From: Rheinheimera faecalis
GTDB lineage: Bacteria > Pseudomonadota > Gammaproteobacteria > Enterobacterales > Alteromonadaceae
Direction: 5' to 3'
NCBI RefSeq assembly: GCF_021290965.1
Contig: NZ_JAJOYT010000003.1
Coordinates: 124,001 to 188,000, forward strand
DNA length: 64,000 bases
The position numbers and the translations under genes were made by a program. The notes under the pieces were generated by a model that saw only the letters and a list, made by a program, of their open reading frames with translations, was not told the origin of the DNA and searched no databases. Position 1 is the stretch's first letter; every line of letters starts with the position of its first letter. Shown piece after piece: positions 55,640 through 63,312 of this stretch.

Positions 55640-57271
55640 GTGAAGTTATGGCTCGTTCTGTTACATGGATTGTTGGTCACTGTCCCGGCATCAGCGGATG
55701 CATTCTCGTGGGGAAGTAGCAGCTCAGGTTGGCTGTTGTTGGCCGCGGCTGCGCTTTTTATTATTCCTGCCACTTTGGCTTTCCTTCTCTTTATATTCCG
55801 GGTCAACCGTAAACTCAAAGCTATTGTAATTACAGGTCAGCGCGCTGCCATGATGCAACAAAACCGCAGTCGGGTTCTTGCGATGATAGTTGAGCAGGCA
55901 CCATTAGTACAGGTGTTGGATGCTTTGGTTGAAGGAGCAGAGCAAATGGATCCGTCGGCCAGTTGCACTGTGTTGTTACTGGATGATCAGGGGCTTTTAC
56001 ATGTAGCTTCAGCTCCGCATTTACCGGATGAATACAACGCAGCTATTGACGGTTTAGCCTCGGGTTATGGCGTGGGTTCCTGTGGTACAGCAGCTTTTTT
56101 GGGGCAGCGGGTCATAGTGGAAGATGTGCGTGTGCATCCGTATTGGCAACCTTATCAGGCTTTAGTTGATTTAGCGGGTATCCGCTCTTGCTGGTCTGAA
56201 CCTATTAAAAACCGTCAGGGTAAAGTGTTGGGTACTTTTGCGATTTATCATAAAGAGGTGACAGTGCCGTCGGATCAGGACATTCAACTGATTAGTGAAA
56301 GTGCGGCCTTAGCGGAAATTGTGATTGAACGTAGCCACGCAATAGAAGCATTAAAACGCAGTGAAGAAAGACACCGTTTATTGGCTGATCATGCGACTGA
56401 TGTTATATGGACTATGGATTTAAATGGTCATTTTACCTATATCAGCCCTTCAGCGCAGAAGCTGACAGGTTTTACTGTAGCAGAGCTGATGCAGCAACAG
56501 ATGCTGCAACTGGTGACGCCAGACTCTTATGCACAGGTGAAACTACAAATGAAGAAGGCTGCCAAAGCCTTACAGGAAGGTGAAGCCTATCCGGATTATG
56601 TCGGTGAAGTAGAGCAGGTATGCAAAGACGGCCGCCGGGTCTGGAGTGAAGTAAAAATTTCCGGTATGTATGATGCTGAAGGGGCATTTGTCGGCATTTT
56701 GGGGGTTAGCCGGGATCTAACAGAACGACGAAAAATTGAAGAACGTATGCGTTATATGGCGCAGCACGATACCTTAACAGGTTTACCTAACCGCACGTTG
56801 TTTTCTGACCGCTTACAAAAGGCATTGCAATACGCAGTGCGGCATAAAAAAGCCTTGGCCTTGATGTTGTTGGATTTAAACAAATTTAAACCTGTGAATG
56901 ACACTCATGGCCACGCAGTGGGAGATTTGTTATTACAGCAGGTGGCAGAGCGTTTACAGCATGCAATCCGCTCATCTGATACGGTAGCCCGGATCGGCGG
57001 CGATGAGTTTATTATCCTGTTGCCTGCTGTGGATGAATTCCATCACGCCGCCTTGGTCGCAGAAAAAATTCAGCATTCTATCGCCTTACCTTTTGATATT
57101 CATGGCCTGGAAATCCAGATCAGCTGCAGTATTGGAGTGGCTTGTTTTCCAGAGGATGGTGAAACCGATTTAGTGCTGAGTAAAGTGGCCGATCAGCGCA
57201 TGTACCAGCAGAAGGCTGAATTGGCTATTCAATTAGAAACTGCGACAGATTTTTTTCCTGTGGTGGAATAA
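55640..57271 (+). CDS. GAF-PAS-GGDEF diguanylate cyclase
   Basis: The GTG at 55640 follows the deaminase stop by one base. A signal-like leader and membrane helix (about 28-52) are followed by a GAF domain (about 80-235), a PAS domain (about 243-365, with NGHFTYISPSAQKLTGFT) and a GGDEF domain (about 370-530) with intact RIGGDEF. No inhibitory RxxD site is obvious five residues before the motif. It probably makes cyclic-di-GMP in response to a small ligand or redox signal. Its 3' end contains the promoter of the next unit. Confidence 0.92.
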   Translation: MKLWLVLLHGLLVTVPASADAFSWGSSSSGWLLLAAAALFIIPATLAFLLFIFRVNRKLKAIVITGQRAAMMQQNRSRVLAMIVEQAPLVQVLDALVEGAEQMDPSASCTVLLLDDQGLLHVASAPHLPDEYNAAIDGLASGYGVGSCGTAAFLGQRVIVEDVRVHPYWQPYQALVDLAGIRSCWSEPIKNRQGKVLGTFAIYHKEVTVPSDQDIQLISESAALAEIVIERSHAIEALKRSEERHRLLADHATDVIWTMDLNGHFTYISPSAQKLTGFTVAELMQQQMLQLVTPDSYAQVKLQMKKAAKALQEGEAYPDYVGEVEQVCKDGRRVWSEVKISGMYDAEGAFVGILGVSRDLTERRKIEERMRYMAQHDTLTGLPNRTLFSDRLQKALQYAVRHKKALALMLLDLNKFKPVNDTHGHAVGDLLLQQVAERLQHAIRSSDTVARIGGDEFIILLPAVDEFHHAALVAEKIQHSIALPFDIHGLEIQISCSIGVACFPEDGETDLVLSKVADQRMYQQKAELAIQLETATDFFPVVE

Positions 57272-57290
57272 ATCCGGGAGCTGAATCGTT
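57265..57290 (+). promoter_or_regulatory. candidate ECF sigma promoter upstream of the exported protein gene
   Basis: GGAATAAA (57265-57272) and CGTT (57287-57290) are separated by 14 bases. The wider block TGTGGTGGAATAAATC (57259-57274) is identical to the block upstream of the ECF sigma gene, with identical spacing to its CGTC. The -35 block overlaps the last codons of the upstream GGDEF gene. Confidence 0.65.
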
Positions 57291-57321
57291 ACCTCTGTGT
57301 CAATGGTGACAACAGAGGTAA
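57289..57321 (+). other. inverted repeat overlapping the -10 element and covering the ribosome binding site
   Basis: TTACCTCTG-TGTCA and TGACA-A-CAGAGGTAA pair with one bulged A around a four-base loop. The right arm contains the AGAGG ribosome binding site of the gene starting at 57327. The left arm overlaps the -10 of the ECF-like promoter, so RNA from that promoter would lack most of it, while read-through RNA from upstream would carry the whole hairpin. Confidence 0.6.
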
Positions 57322-57326
57322 TCAAT

Positions 57327-57908
57327 ATGAACACAATCCGCTTTTCTTCTTTATCAGCAGCAGTGGTTTTAGCATCTTTGTCTGGTCTTTGTATGGCACA
57401 GGCCGAAATGACAGTCACAGCTGCAGCACAAAACACTGCAGCCACTGTAACCTTGCAACAGCAACAACCAAATTCGATGGCCTCATCCTCAGGCGCTACG
57501 TCTTTGGGTATTCTCTCTGCCAGTTCAACTTCCGCTGAAACAAATAATCAGGTAACTACCAATTCAGACGGCGCTGAACAAAGTGAAGCGCAGCTGACAT
57601 CTGCGGCTTTGTCACAAAGTACAAGCATAGCTCAGCAAAGCTCCACGGCCGTAAACGCTTTGTTGCCTCAACCTGCTGTAACAATACCAGAGCTTCCGTC
57701 CGCAGGCTCAGTTGTGCCAGCAGAGCTTCCGGCATTACCTGGTTTGGTCAATGATTCTGCCCGGGCTGCAGTTAGTCAAACCACAAATGCTCTGGTTCAG
57801 CAGCAAATAAATACTGAACTGACAAAAGCTGTGGATGACACCATCAAAGCTGAAGTAGTGAATTCTGTGCAATCGAGCCTGAACAGTGTGTTAACTCTGG
57901 GTTTATAA
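57327..57908 (+). CDS. exported Ser/Thr/Gln/Ala-rich protein of unknown function
   Basis: The 193-residue protein starts at ATG 57327, with an AGAGG site. It has a signal peptide (about 1-26, GLCMAQAE) and a low-complexity mature part rich in Ala, Ser, Thr and Gln, with a Pro-rich middle (VPAELPALPGL) and a helical C-terminus (LTKAVDDTIKAEVVNSVQ). It has no cysteine in the mature part. It looks like a secreted structural or adhesive component, but nothing proves that. It lies under an ECF-like promoter and upstream of a barrel gene, separated by a terminator. Confidence 0.65.
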   Translation: MNTIRFSSLSAAVVLASLSGLCMAQAEMTVTAAAQNTAATVTLQQQQPNSMASSSGATSLGILSASSTSAETNNQVTTNSDGAEQSEAQLTSAALSQSTSIAQQSSTAVNALLPQPAVTIPELPSAGSVVPAELPALPGLVNDSARAAVSQTTNALVQQQINTELTKAVDDTIKAEVVNSVQSSLNSVLTLGL

Positions 57909-57916
57909 AACAGTCA

Positions 57917-57940
57917 GGCCAGCGTTCTGCTGGCCTTTTT
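57917..57940 (+). terminator. rho-independent terminator after the exported Ser/Thr/Gln/Ala-rich gene
   Basis: GGCCAGC and GCTGGCC pair around GTTCT, followed by five T residues, nine bases after the stop. It precedes the next gene by 14 bases, so expression of that gene may depend on read-through. Confidence 0.85.
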
Positions 57941-57953
57941 CTGGAGTATTATC

Positions 57954-58868
57954 ATGAGAACACTGCATTATATTTTGTGTCTGCAACTAGTCAGCCTGTT
58001 TGGAAGTGTCCGGGCAGAAGCGCTTGAGCCATCAGAGCAGACCAAAGTCACTGGCTATATGAGTTATGGTCAGAGCTACAATTCAAACCTTAAAACCGCT
58101 GAGCTGGACAATGCGTCAGGTCGTTCAGCTTCAGGGCAGGAACTGGAAGCTCAGTTGGCTCTGCACTGGACTCCGGCCCAGCAGTGGACCTTGGATCTTG
58201 GCTACAGGCACCAACAAAACAGCTGGCAAGATAATTCAGACTTTAATACTAGTTTAGGTTTATGGTCTGCAGATCTGAGTTATCAGGCAAAGTGGCTGAC
58301 ACTTGGCAGCAGTTACCACAAAGCAGATGCCAGCTTAGCCAGCGAGGATTTGCTTAGTCTGGATCAATACAGCCTGTATATGGCTAAACTCTGGCTGCAG
58401 CGTTATTACCTGCGGCTGAGTCTGACCCAGACCGATAAAGATTTTACTGTACTTGATGACAGAGATGCCAAACTACAACAACTGCGCAGTGATTTCTTTG
58501 CATTCAGCACCGATCAGCAGGGTTTTATGCAGCTTGGTCTGGCTTATCAGGACGAACAGACTGAGTCTGAATTGTTTGATTTTCGGGGGCCTCTGATACA
58601 ACTGAAAGCGTCACAGCAGTGGCGTTGGTTTGAGCAGGATCACAAGGTTCAGTTCGGCTGGCAGTGGCAACACAAAGACTATCAGATTGCTGCTGACGCT
58701 GAAAAACGGCAGGATCGGATCCAAAGCTGGCTGATGAACTGGCAATGGCAATTGAATAACTATCTGGCGCTGACAGCCCAGCTGGAGCATCAGAATTCCG
58801 CGTCCAGCTTACCCAGTGCAGATTACTCTCAAAATCTGGCTGGTATGGCATTGCGCTTATCTTTTTAA
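57954..58868 (+). CDS. small outer-membrane beta-barrel protein
   Basis: Signal peptide (about 1-21, SLFGSVRAEA) followed by alternating amphipathic strands rich in Trp, Tyr and Gln (for example WTLDLGYRHQQNSW, YYLRLSLTQTDK), ending ALRLSF with a terminal Phe as in barrel proteins. At 304 residues it would form a barrel of about 12-14 strands. It resembles the barrel part of surface-assembly proteins but no family is certain. Its stop shares TTAA with the convergent protease gene. Confidence 0.7.
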   Translation: MRTLHYILCLQLVSLFGSVRAEALEPSEQTKVTGYMSYGQSYNSNLKTAELDNASGRSASGQELEAQLALHWTPAQQWTLDLGYRHQQNSWQDNSDFNTSLGLWSADLSYQAKWLTLGSSYHKADASLASEDLLSLDQYSLYMAKLWLQRYYLRLSLTQTDKDFTVLDDRDAKLQQLRSDFFAFSTDQQGFMQLGLAYQDEQTESELFDFRGPLIQLKASQQWRWFEQDHKVQFGWQWQHKDYQIAADAEKRQDRIQSWLMNWQWQLNNYLALTAQLEHQNSASSLPSADYSQNLAGMALRLSF

Positions 58869-60211
58869 TGGGAGCCAGGGCGAAGCAGGCCAAAACCATA
58901 AACGGTGTCTTTGCCCGGTTCGCCTAAATCCACAGCCTGTTGCCGTAATTGGGCTCTGAGTTGAGCTGTAGTTACACCTGATGCCAACTGACAGGCGGCA
59001 ATAGCTGCAACCACAGGTGAAGCCAATGAAGTACCTGTTTCCAAACCAAAGCCAGCGCCGGCTTTGGCCACGGTGACAGCGACTCCGGGCGCGGCGAACT
59101 CAATATAATCCCCTTGATTGGCCCAGCGATAAATATGTTGCTGTTGATCAACAGCTGTGACGGCAATCACCTCTTTATATGCTGCCGGATACAAAGGCGC
59201 TGCGGCAGGACCTGCATTACCAGCCGCTGCAACCAATACAATACTTTTCTGTGCTAATGCGCTGATGGCGTGTTGCAACAAGGGATGAGCCGGGCCTGTA
59301 AGGCTTAGATTAATCAGTTGCACTTGCTCTGAGGCTAACCAATTCAGCGCTTCCAATAAATGGACCAAAGTAGCACCTTGCTGATAAGCGTTCTGCTGAT
59401 AAAACACCGCTGCGCTAAATAGCTGCGCCTTGGGTAACAAAGGCTTAAGCCCCGGTCCCTGTCCTGTAAGTAATGAGGCTACAGCCGTACCATGCTGATT
59501 GTCTTGTGCCAGATCGGGCGGTAAGAAATTTTTACTGATTAAGGCTTCAGGATGAGCAAAGGCTGGATGTTGTCGATCAACAGCGGAATCCACCATACCT
59601 ACTTTTACGGCACTTTGACAGAGGCTGTCAGAAGCGGAAACTTTGCTGGCGCCATTGGTTTTGCCTTGTTGTGGATTGTAAATAGTATTGCTGAAAACCT
59701 GTGCTTGTATATCTGCTGGTAAGGATTGCAGCAGCTCAGGTTTAGTTCCTGAACCTGCTGGCAGCTGGATCCGGTATAAAAATAAGCCTAATTCCGGGTA
59801 ACGCTTTTGGTCGACTAAATAACTGTGCAACTGAGTCTGTTGTTGCCATTGCTGCGAACTTAACATCAGTAACCATTGACCTTCGACGACTCTGACTCCG
59901 TGCTCCAGTTCAATTTCACGCCAGAGCAGTTGGTTTTGCTGATTCACTACTGGCAGGTTGGCTGGCAACTGCATGACTGGATCCAGGTTAAGTCTCAAGC
60001 GCTGGCGCAATCTGTCAGTGGCAAGCTTATCCTGAAGTAGTTGTTGTCTGGTTTGATGTAACAACTGCTGTTCTAAAGTTGTCAGACGATCGGTTACGGG
60101 CAAACCAAGAGGCTGTTCCAGCCTGTCGGTCAACGGGTTTGAAGGCAAAAGCTGAGCTTGTGACTCCAGTGCCAACAAGGACAGCAGTACAAAGGTCAGT
60201 TTATTTTTCAT
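58865..60211 (-). CDS. exported subtilisin-like (S8) serine protease
   Basis: A signal peptide (about 1-19, ALESQAQLL) leads a propeptide region of about 180 residues and an S8 domain. The triad is Asp208 (VGMVDSAVD), His240 (NQHGTAVAS) and Ser395 (TGTSLASPV), with the oxyanion Asn332 in AAAGNAGPA. It would act outside the cytoplasm. It is divergent from the ECF sigma operon, sharing an inverted GGAAT promoter region, and convergent with the barrel gene. Confidence 0.9.
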   Translation of the reverse strand: MKNKLTFVLLSLLALESQAQLLPSNPLTDRLEQPLGLPVTDRLTTLEQQLLHQTRQQLLQDKLATDRLRQRLRLNLDPVMQLPANLPVVNQQNQLLWREIELEHGVRVVEGQWLLMLSSQQWQQQTQLHSYLVDQKRYPELGLFLYRIQLPAGSGTKPELLQSLPADIQAQVFSNTIYNPQQGKTNGASKVSASDSLCQSAVKVGMVDSAVDRQHPAFAHPEALISKNFLPPDLAQDNQHGTAVASLLTGQGPGLKPLLPKAQLFSAAVFYQQNAYQQGATLVHLLEALNWLASEQVQLINLSLTGPAHPLLQHAISALAQKSIVLVAAAGNAGPAAAPLYPAAYKEVIAVTAVDQQQHIYRWANQGDYIEFAAPGVAVTVAKAGAGFGLETGTSLASPVVAAIAACQLASGVTTAQLRAQLRQQAVDLGEPGKDTVYGFGLLRPGSH

Positions 60212-60250
60212 GATGATCTCTTTGGTTACAAAAAACTATGTACCATAAAA

Positions 60251-60274
60251 ACGTCTGAGCAGAAAAAAAATTCC
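60251..60274 (-). promoter_or_regulatory. candidate ECF-type promoter of the S8 protease
   Basis: On the minus strand, GGAAT (60270-60274) and CGT (60251-60253) are 16 bases apart, one less than in the two plus-strand copies. The -35 elements of this and the sigma operon face each other as ATTCCA-ttgtgg-TGGAAT. The predicted leader of the protease RNA is about 33 bases. Confidence 0.45.
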
Positions 60275-60282
60275 ATTGTGGT

Positions 60283-60308
60283 GGAATAAATCTGTCTGTT
60301 GCTTCGTC
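60283..60308 (+). promoter_or_regulatory. candidate autoregulated ECF promoter of the sigma operon
   Basis: GGAATAAA (60283-60290), then 14 bases, then CGTC (60305-60308); the 16-base block TGTGGTGGAATAAATC (60277-60292) matches the site at 57259-57274 exactly. It lies 29 bases before the sigma gene ATG, leaving a short leader with a GGGAG site. Confidence 0.7.
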
Positions 60309-60336
60309 TCCTTTTTAACAGGGAGTATTACTGACG

Positions 60337-60825
60337 ATGAAAACTGAATTAAAAACTTTATTGCCTCAGCTGAGACGTTTTGCGTTTTCGCTGACCGGTT
60401 CAGTTCAGGACGCTGATGACCTGGTGCAAAACACCATAGAGCGGTTACTGAATAGCCCGCCTGAACCCCATGTGACTTTATTGCACTGGTGTTTTCGGGT
60501 CTGTCGCAATGTTTGGATAGACGAATACCGTAGCCGTAAAGTGCGGCAGGCCGGATCTAATGAGCCTGAACTACAGGAAGCAAGTACAGATGGAGAAGCC
60601 ACTATGCTGGCACAAATTCAGCTAACGCAGGTACAAAGCGCCATCAGCCAGTTACCGCAAGACCAACAAGAAGTCTTGAGTCTGGTGGCTGTGCAGGGAT
60701 GTAGTTATGCCGAAGCGGCCCAAATCCTGGCTCTACCGGCCGGGACTATTATGAGTCGTCTTGCCAGAGCCCGCAGCGCTTTAGCTCAAAGCGTTCAGCT
60801 CGCAAAGGGGAGTTACGTTGTATGA
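60337..60825 (+). CDS. ECF-type RNA polymerase sigma factor
   Basis: A 162-residue group 4 sigma factor. Region 2 includes TGSVQDADDLVQNTIERLL and the -10-recognising WCFRVCRNVWIDEYR. Region 4 includes LPQDQQEVLSLVAVQGCSYAEAAQ and the helix PAGTIMSRLARARSAL. Its stop overlaps the next gene by four bases (ATGA), the usual sigma/anti-sigma coupling. It likely directs transcription from its own promoter, judging by the repeated GGAATAAA/CGT elements. Confidence 0.93.
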   Translation: MKTELKTLLPQLRRFAFSLTGSVQDADDLVQNTIERLLNSPPEPHVTLLHWCFRVCRNVWIDEYRSRKVRQAGSNEPELQEASTDGEATMLAQIQLTQVQSAISQLPQDQQEVLSLVAVQGCSYAEAAQILALPAGTIMSRLARARSALAQSVQLAKGSYVV

Positions 60826-61529
60826 AGATCACAGATGAAATGTTATCTGCATTTCTTGATTCTGAATTACCTGAACCACAAATGCAGCATATTCGTGAAT
60901 TGTTGCTTCAGGACGAGCAATTAGCTGAACGTCTGGCGGCTTTGGCTGAAGTGGATCTGCTGCTCAGGCAGCAGGCAAGTCTGATAGATGGCACTCCGGT
61001 GCCACAGCAACTGATGGCGCTGCTGGATGAACCAGAACAAGGTTCGGTGATCCGGTTTCCGTTCTGGCGCCGGTTGGCACAGCCACGGCAGTGGCATAGC
61101 GCAGCTGCAGCTTGTATGGCTTTTGCTGCTGGTTATGCCATGGTGCTTTGGCAACAGCAGGACCCATGGTCTGAGATCAGCGTTGCACTGGAGACTCAGC
61201 CCGCAGGTGCCAGTTATCAGTTGGGAACAGATTCAACCTTAACCCCACATCTGACCTTTTTAGATCAACAAGGCAGGTACTGCCGGCAATATCAAATCAG
61301 CAGCACTACTGAACTCAGCCAGCAATTGGCTTGCCGTTCTGCAGAAGGCTGGCAGCTGGAAGCTATGATCAAGGCTGCAGCTACAGAGAGTCCGTTGTAC
61401 CAGACGGCCAGTGGCACTGCGGTGCTGGACCCAGTGATTGACCAGATGATCTCAGGTCAGGTGTTAAGCCTTTCGGGTGAACAACAATTAATCCAGCAAG
61501 GCTGGTCGACAAAACACAAAGGAGAATGA
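60822..61529 (+). CDS. probable membrane anti-sigma factor
   Basis: A 235-residue protein with an N-terminal cytoplasmic helical part (about 1-85, starting DEMLSAFLDSELPE as in many anti-sigma domains), one membrane helix (about 92-110, MAFAAGYAMVL) and a periplasmic domain of about 125 residues. It has no HxxxCxxC zinc motif, so control would not be by zinc release. The periplasmic part has two cysteines (GRYCRQYQ, QLACRSAEG) that could form a sensing disulfide. Release could be by regulated proteolysis; the nearby S8 protease is a candidate, not a proven one. Confidence 0.82.
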   Translation: MKITDEMLSAFLDSELPEPQMQHIRELLLQDEQLAERLAALAEVDLLLRQQASLIDGTPVPQQLMALLDEPEQGSVIRFPFWRRLAQPRQWHSAAAACMAFAAGYAMVLWQQQDPWSEISVALETQPAGASYQLGTDSTLTPHLTFLDQQGRYCRQYQISSTTELSQQLACRSAEGWQLEAMIKAAATESPLYQTASGTAVLDPVIDQMISGQVLSLSGEQQLIQQGWSTKHKGE

Positions 61530-61531
61530 TC

Positions 61532-62017
61532 ATGAAACTACTTCTTGCTGTTTTGTTGTTAAGTCTGACGGCGTGCAGCAGTGCGCCTGATTACCGCAGT
61601 GCATCGGCTGCGGGTTATGGTTACAGTGATACCGAGCTGGGTCCTAATTATCACAGGGTCCAGTTTAAACTCAGAGGTAAAAACAAAACCAAAGCTATGG
61701 ATTATGCCCTGCAAAGGGCGGCCGAGCTAACTTTGAGTCAGGGTTACGATTGGTTTGATTTGGTGGAAAAAGAAACACTGGTAGACCGCAAGACCTATGA
61801 AGTGACAACCAGGCTCAGCACAGCCAACCATCATCGGCAGACGTCTTGTGGTTTACTCAGCTGCAGTAGTTATTACCAGCCTGACATGATGCCTGAGCCG
61901 GATACAGTAACGGATTACACCGAAGTGCGGATTGATATTCGTTTGGGCAAAGGTGTTAGTCCACAAGGGACCAGTATATTTCAGGCTGCTGAAGTGCTAA
62001 ACAAGATGGAGCAATAA
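61532..62017 (+). CDS. lipoprotein of the sigma operon
   Basis: Starts at ATG 61532, seven bases after a GGAG site; the ATG at 61526 is too close to that site. The lipobox LLSLTAC gives an acylated Cys. The 161-residue protein has a compact mature domain with two cysteines close together (TSCGLLSCSS). It resembles small CC0125/CC1285-type lipoproteins by its YALQRAAELTLSQGYDWF stretch. It ends inside a 12-bp hairpin. Its role in the sigma pathway is unknown. Confidence 0.75.
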   Translation: MKLLLAVLLLSLTACSSAPDYRSASAAGYGYSDTELGPNYHRVQFKLRGKNKTKAMDYALQRAAELTLSQGYDWFDLVEKETLVDRKTYEVTTRLSTANHHRQTSCGLLSCSSYYQPDMMPEPDTVTDYTEVRIDIRLGKGVSPQGTSIFQAAEVLNKMEQ

Positions 62018-62042
62018 CCAGCAGGGATTGCTGCTGGTTATT
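62013..62042. terminator. hairpin between convergent genes
   Basis: AATAACCAGCAG and CTGCTGGTTATT pair perfectly over 12 bp around a six-base loop. The left arm contains the lipoprotein stop codon. Only a short T-run follows on either strand. Confidence 0.65.
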
Positions 62043-62059
62043 CTGATGCTAAAGCAGAT

Positions 62060-62800
62060 TTATTTAGCTTTTTCCGGCCAGGTGGCAGGTAAAGATAAAT
62101 CACCTGAAGCCACATCGTACACGTTCACTACGCATAACAGCGGGTTGTGCAGGTTGGCATTTACTTTCAGTGCAGCTGTCACACCGTCGTAGTTAAAATC
62201 AGTTGGGAAACCCACTTCTTTTAACGGCACACGGATAGTGACGGTATCTTTTTTCAGGTTGAAATCATAACCAGGAGAGTCGATATAAATTGGAGCGCCT
62301 GGCCAGGTTTTTGGCACTTTAGGAGTTTCACCTTTAGGGATATCCCGTACTTTTAAACCTTTAGGGCCACAGCTTTCATCTGGGGTTAACACTACCCAGT
62401 GTGAATGCCAGTCGTCGCCGTCGTTCGCCAGATTGCCATCGTTGTTTTCGTCATACAAAGGCGTGTCATCAAAGTCAGGGTGGGCTGTTAATGCCAGCGC
62501 CACTATGCCTTTTTTACCATCAAAACCAATGACTGAAGAATCCAGTGTGGTGGGCCAGACATAACTTAGTACGTCTGCTGTGGCAAATTTTCCGCCATTG
62601 CTGACTGGTTTTTCTGCACCTGCAGTGCCTGTAACCACCTGCTCAAACACCAGATGGGTACCGTCTTTAAATACCCGGGTGTGAACTAAGTCAAACGCAG
62701 CTTTAGTGGCTGACTTTTCTGCATGAATACCACCTGGGCCATGCGCGAATGCCTGGCTGGCGGCTAAAGCTATTAAAGAACTTAATAGTAATTTTTTCAT
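62060..62800 (-). CDS. exported Asp/His-rich protein of unknown function
   Basis: A signal peptide (about 1-20, ASQAFAHGPGG) leads a 246-residue protein. The mature part starts with histidines (HGPGGIHAEK), has an Asp/Asn-rich loop (DENNDGNLANDGDDWHSHW) that looks like a calcium or other metal site, and two cysteines (DESCGPKG, PLLCVVN). It was not recognised. The second of two tandem ATGs (62800) is better spaced from GAGG. It lies eight bases after a thioredoxin-like gene and shares its promoter. Confidence 0.7.
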   Translation of the reverse strand: MKKLLLSSLIALAASQAFAHGPGGIHAEKSATKAAFDLVHTRVFKDGTHLVFEQVVTGTAGAEKPVSNGGKFATADVLSYVWPTTLDSSVIGFDGKKGIVALALTAHPDFDDTPLYDENNDGNLANDGDDWHSHWVVLTPDESCGPKGLKVRDIPKGETPKVPKTWPGAPIYIDSPGYDFNLKKDTVTIRVPLKEVGFPTDFNYDGVTAALKVNANLHNPLLCVVNVYDVASGDLSLPATWPEKAK

Positions 62801-62808
62801 CATTCACC

Positions 62809-63051
62809 TCAAGCTAAATCTGTGATGGCAGCGCCAAAGTTGATATGTAATACCTGGCCATCAATCACTAAGGCTGGTACTGACTGGACGCCTGCAGCTT
62901 TGGCTGTTGCGACTTCAGCACTCTGTTCACCTAAATGCACTACATTAATTTGGTATTTGTTCGGGTCAATCATGCTTAACAAGGCTTGCTCGGCGCTAAT
63001 GCAAACAGGGCAACCAGCATGGTAAAAAGTAGCAATAGTTTTAGTGTTCAT
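62809..63051 (-). CDS. thioredoxin-like small redox protein (CPVC motif)
   Basis: An 80-residue protein with a thioredoxin/glutaredoxin fold pattern: IATFYHAGCPVCISAEQAL with active-site CPVC, and GVQSVPALVIDG, including the cis-proline. It has no signal peptide, so it acts in the cytoplasm. It is the first gene of a two-gene unit under the regulated promoter at 63.13-63.17 kb. The CPVC motif is closer to glutaredoxin-like and redox-regulatory proteins than to classical thioredoxin (CGPC). Confidence 0.85.
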   Translation of the reverse strand: MNTKTIATFYHAGCPVCISAEQALLSMIDPNKYQINVVHLGEQSAEVATAKAAGVQSVPALVIDGQVLHINFGAAITDLA

Positions 63052-63127
63052 AGCTTTGTTTCCTTTAAAAGAGTCAGGTTAAGAATCTGTACTGCGCTGC
63101 ACTGCATTGCGCTGTACTCTACATTAT

Positions 63128-63173
63128 GTTTCGATTCGATACGTATTATTGTTTTGAATCGAAACAGTGTCAA
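63128..63173 (-). promoter_or_regulatory. promoter with twin operators upstream of the thioredoxin-like operon
   Basis: On the minus strand TTGACA (63168-63173), 17 bases and AATAAT (63145-63150) form a strong promoter. A palindrome GTTTTGAATCGAAAC (63151-63165) fills the spacer and a second, GTTTCGATTCGATAC (63128-63142), follows the -10 region. The same architecture is repeated at 63916-63968. Confidence 0.8.
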
Positions 63174-63265
63174 GGCTATGTTTTAATAAAACTGTGGATT
63201 ATTTATTAAGGTTTTGATTTTTATCGTTTTATTTTTTTGTTCTGTGCAGTTAAATGCCAGAAAAC

Positions 63266-63289
63266 AAAAAAGCCACCTGGTCGGTGGCT
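63266..63289 (-). terminator. terminator of the DUF2024/Rof-like operon
   Basis: AGCCACC and GGTGGCT pair around a five-base loop; reading leftwards it is followed by six T residues. It separates this operon from the regulated promoter of the thioredoxin-like unit. Confidence 0.9.
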
Positions 63290-63312
63290 TCTTTTTTAAA
63301 GGGGGGAAAGGC

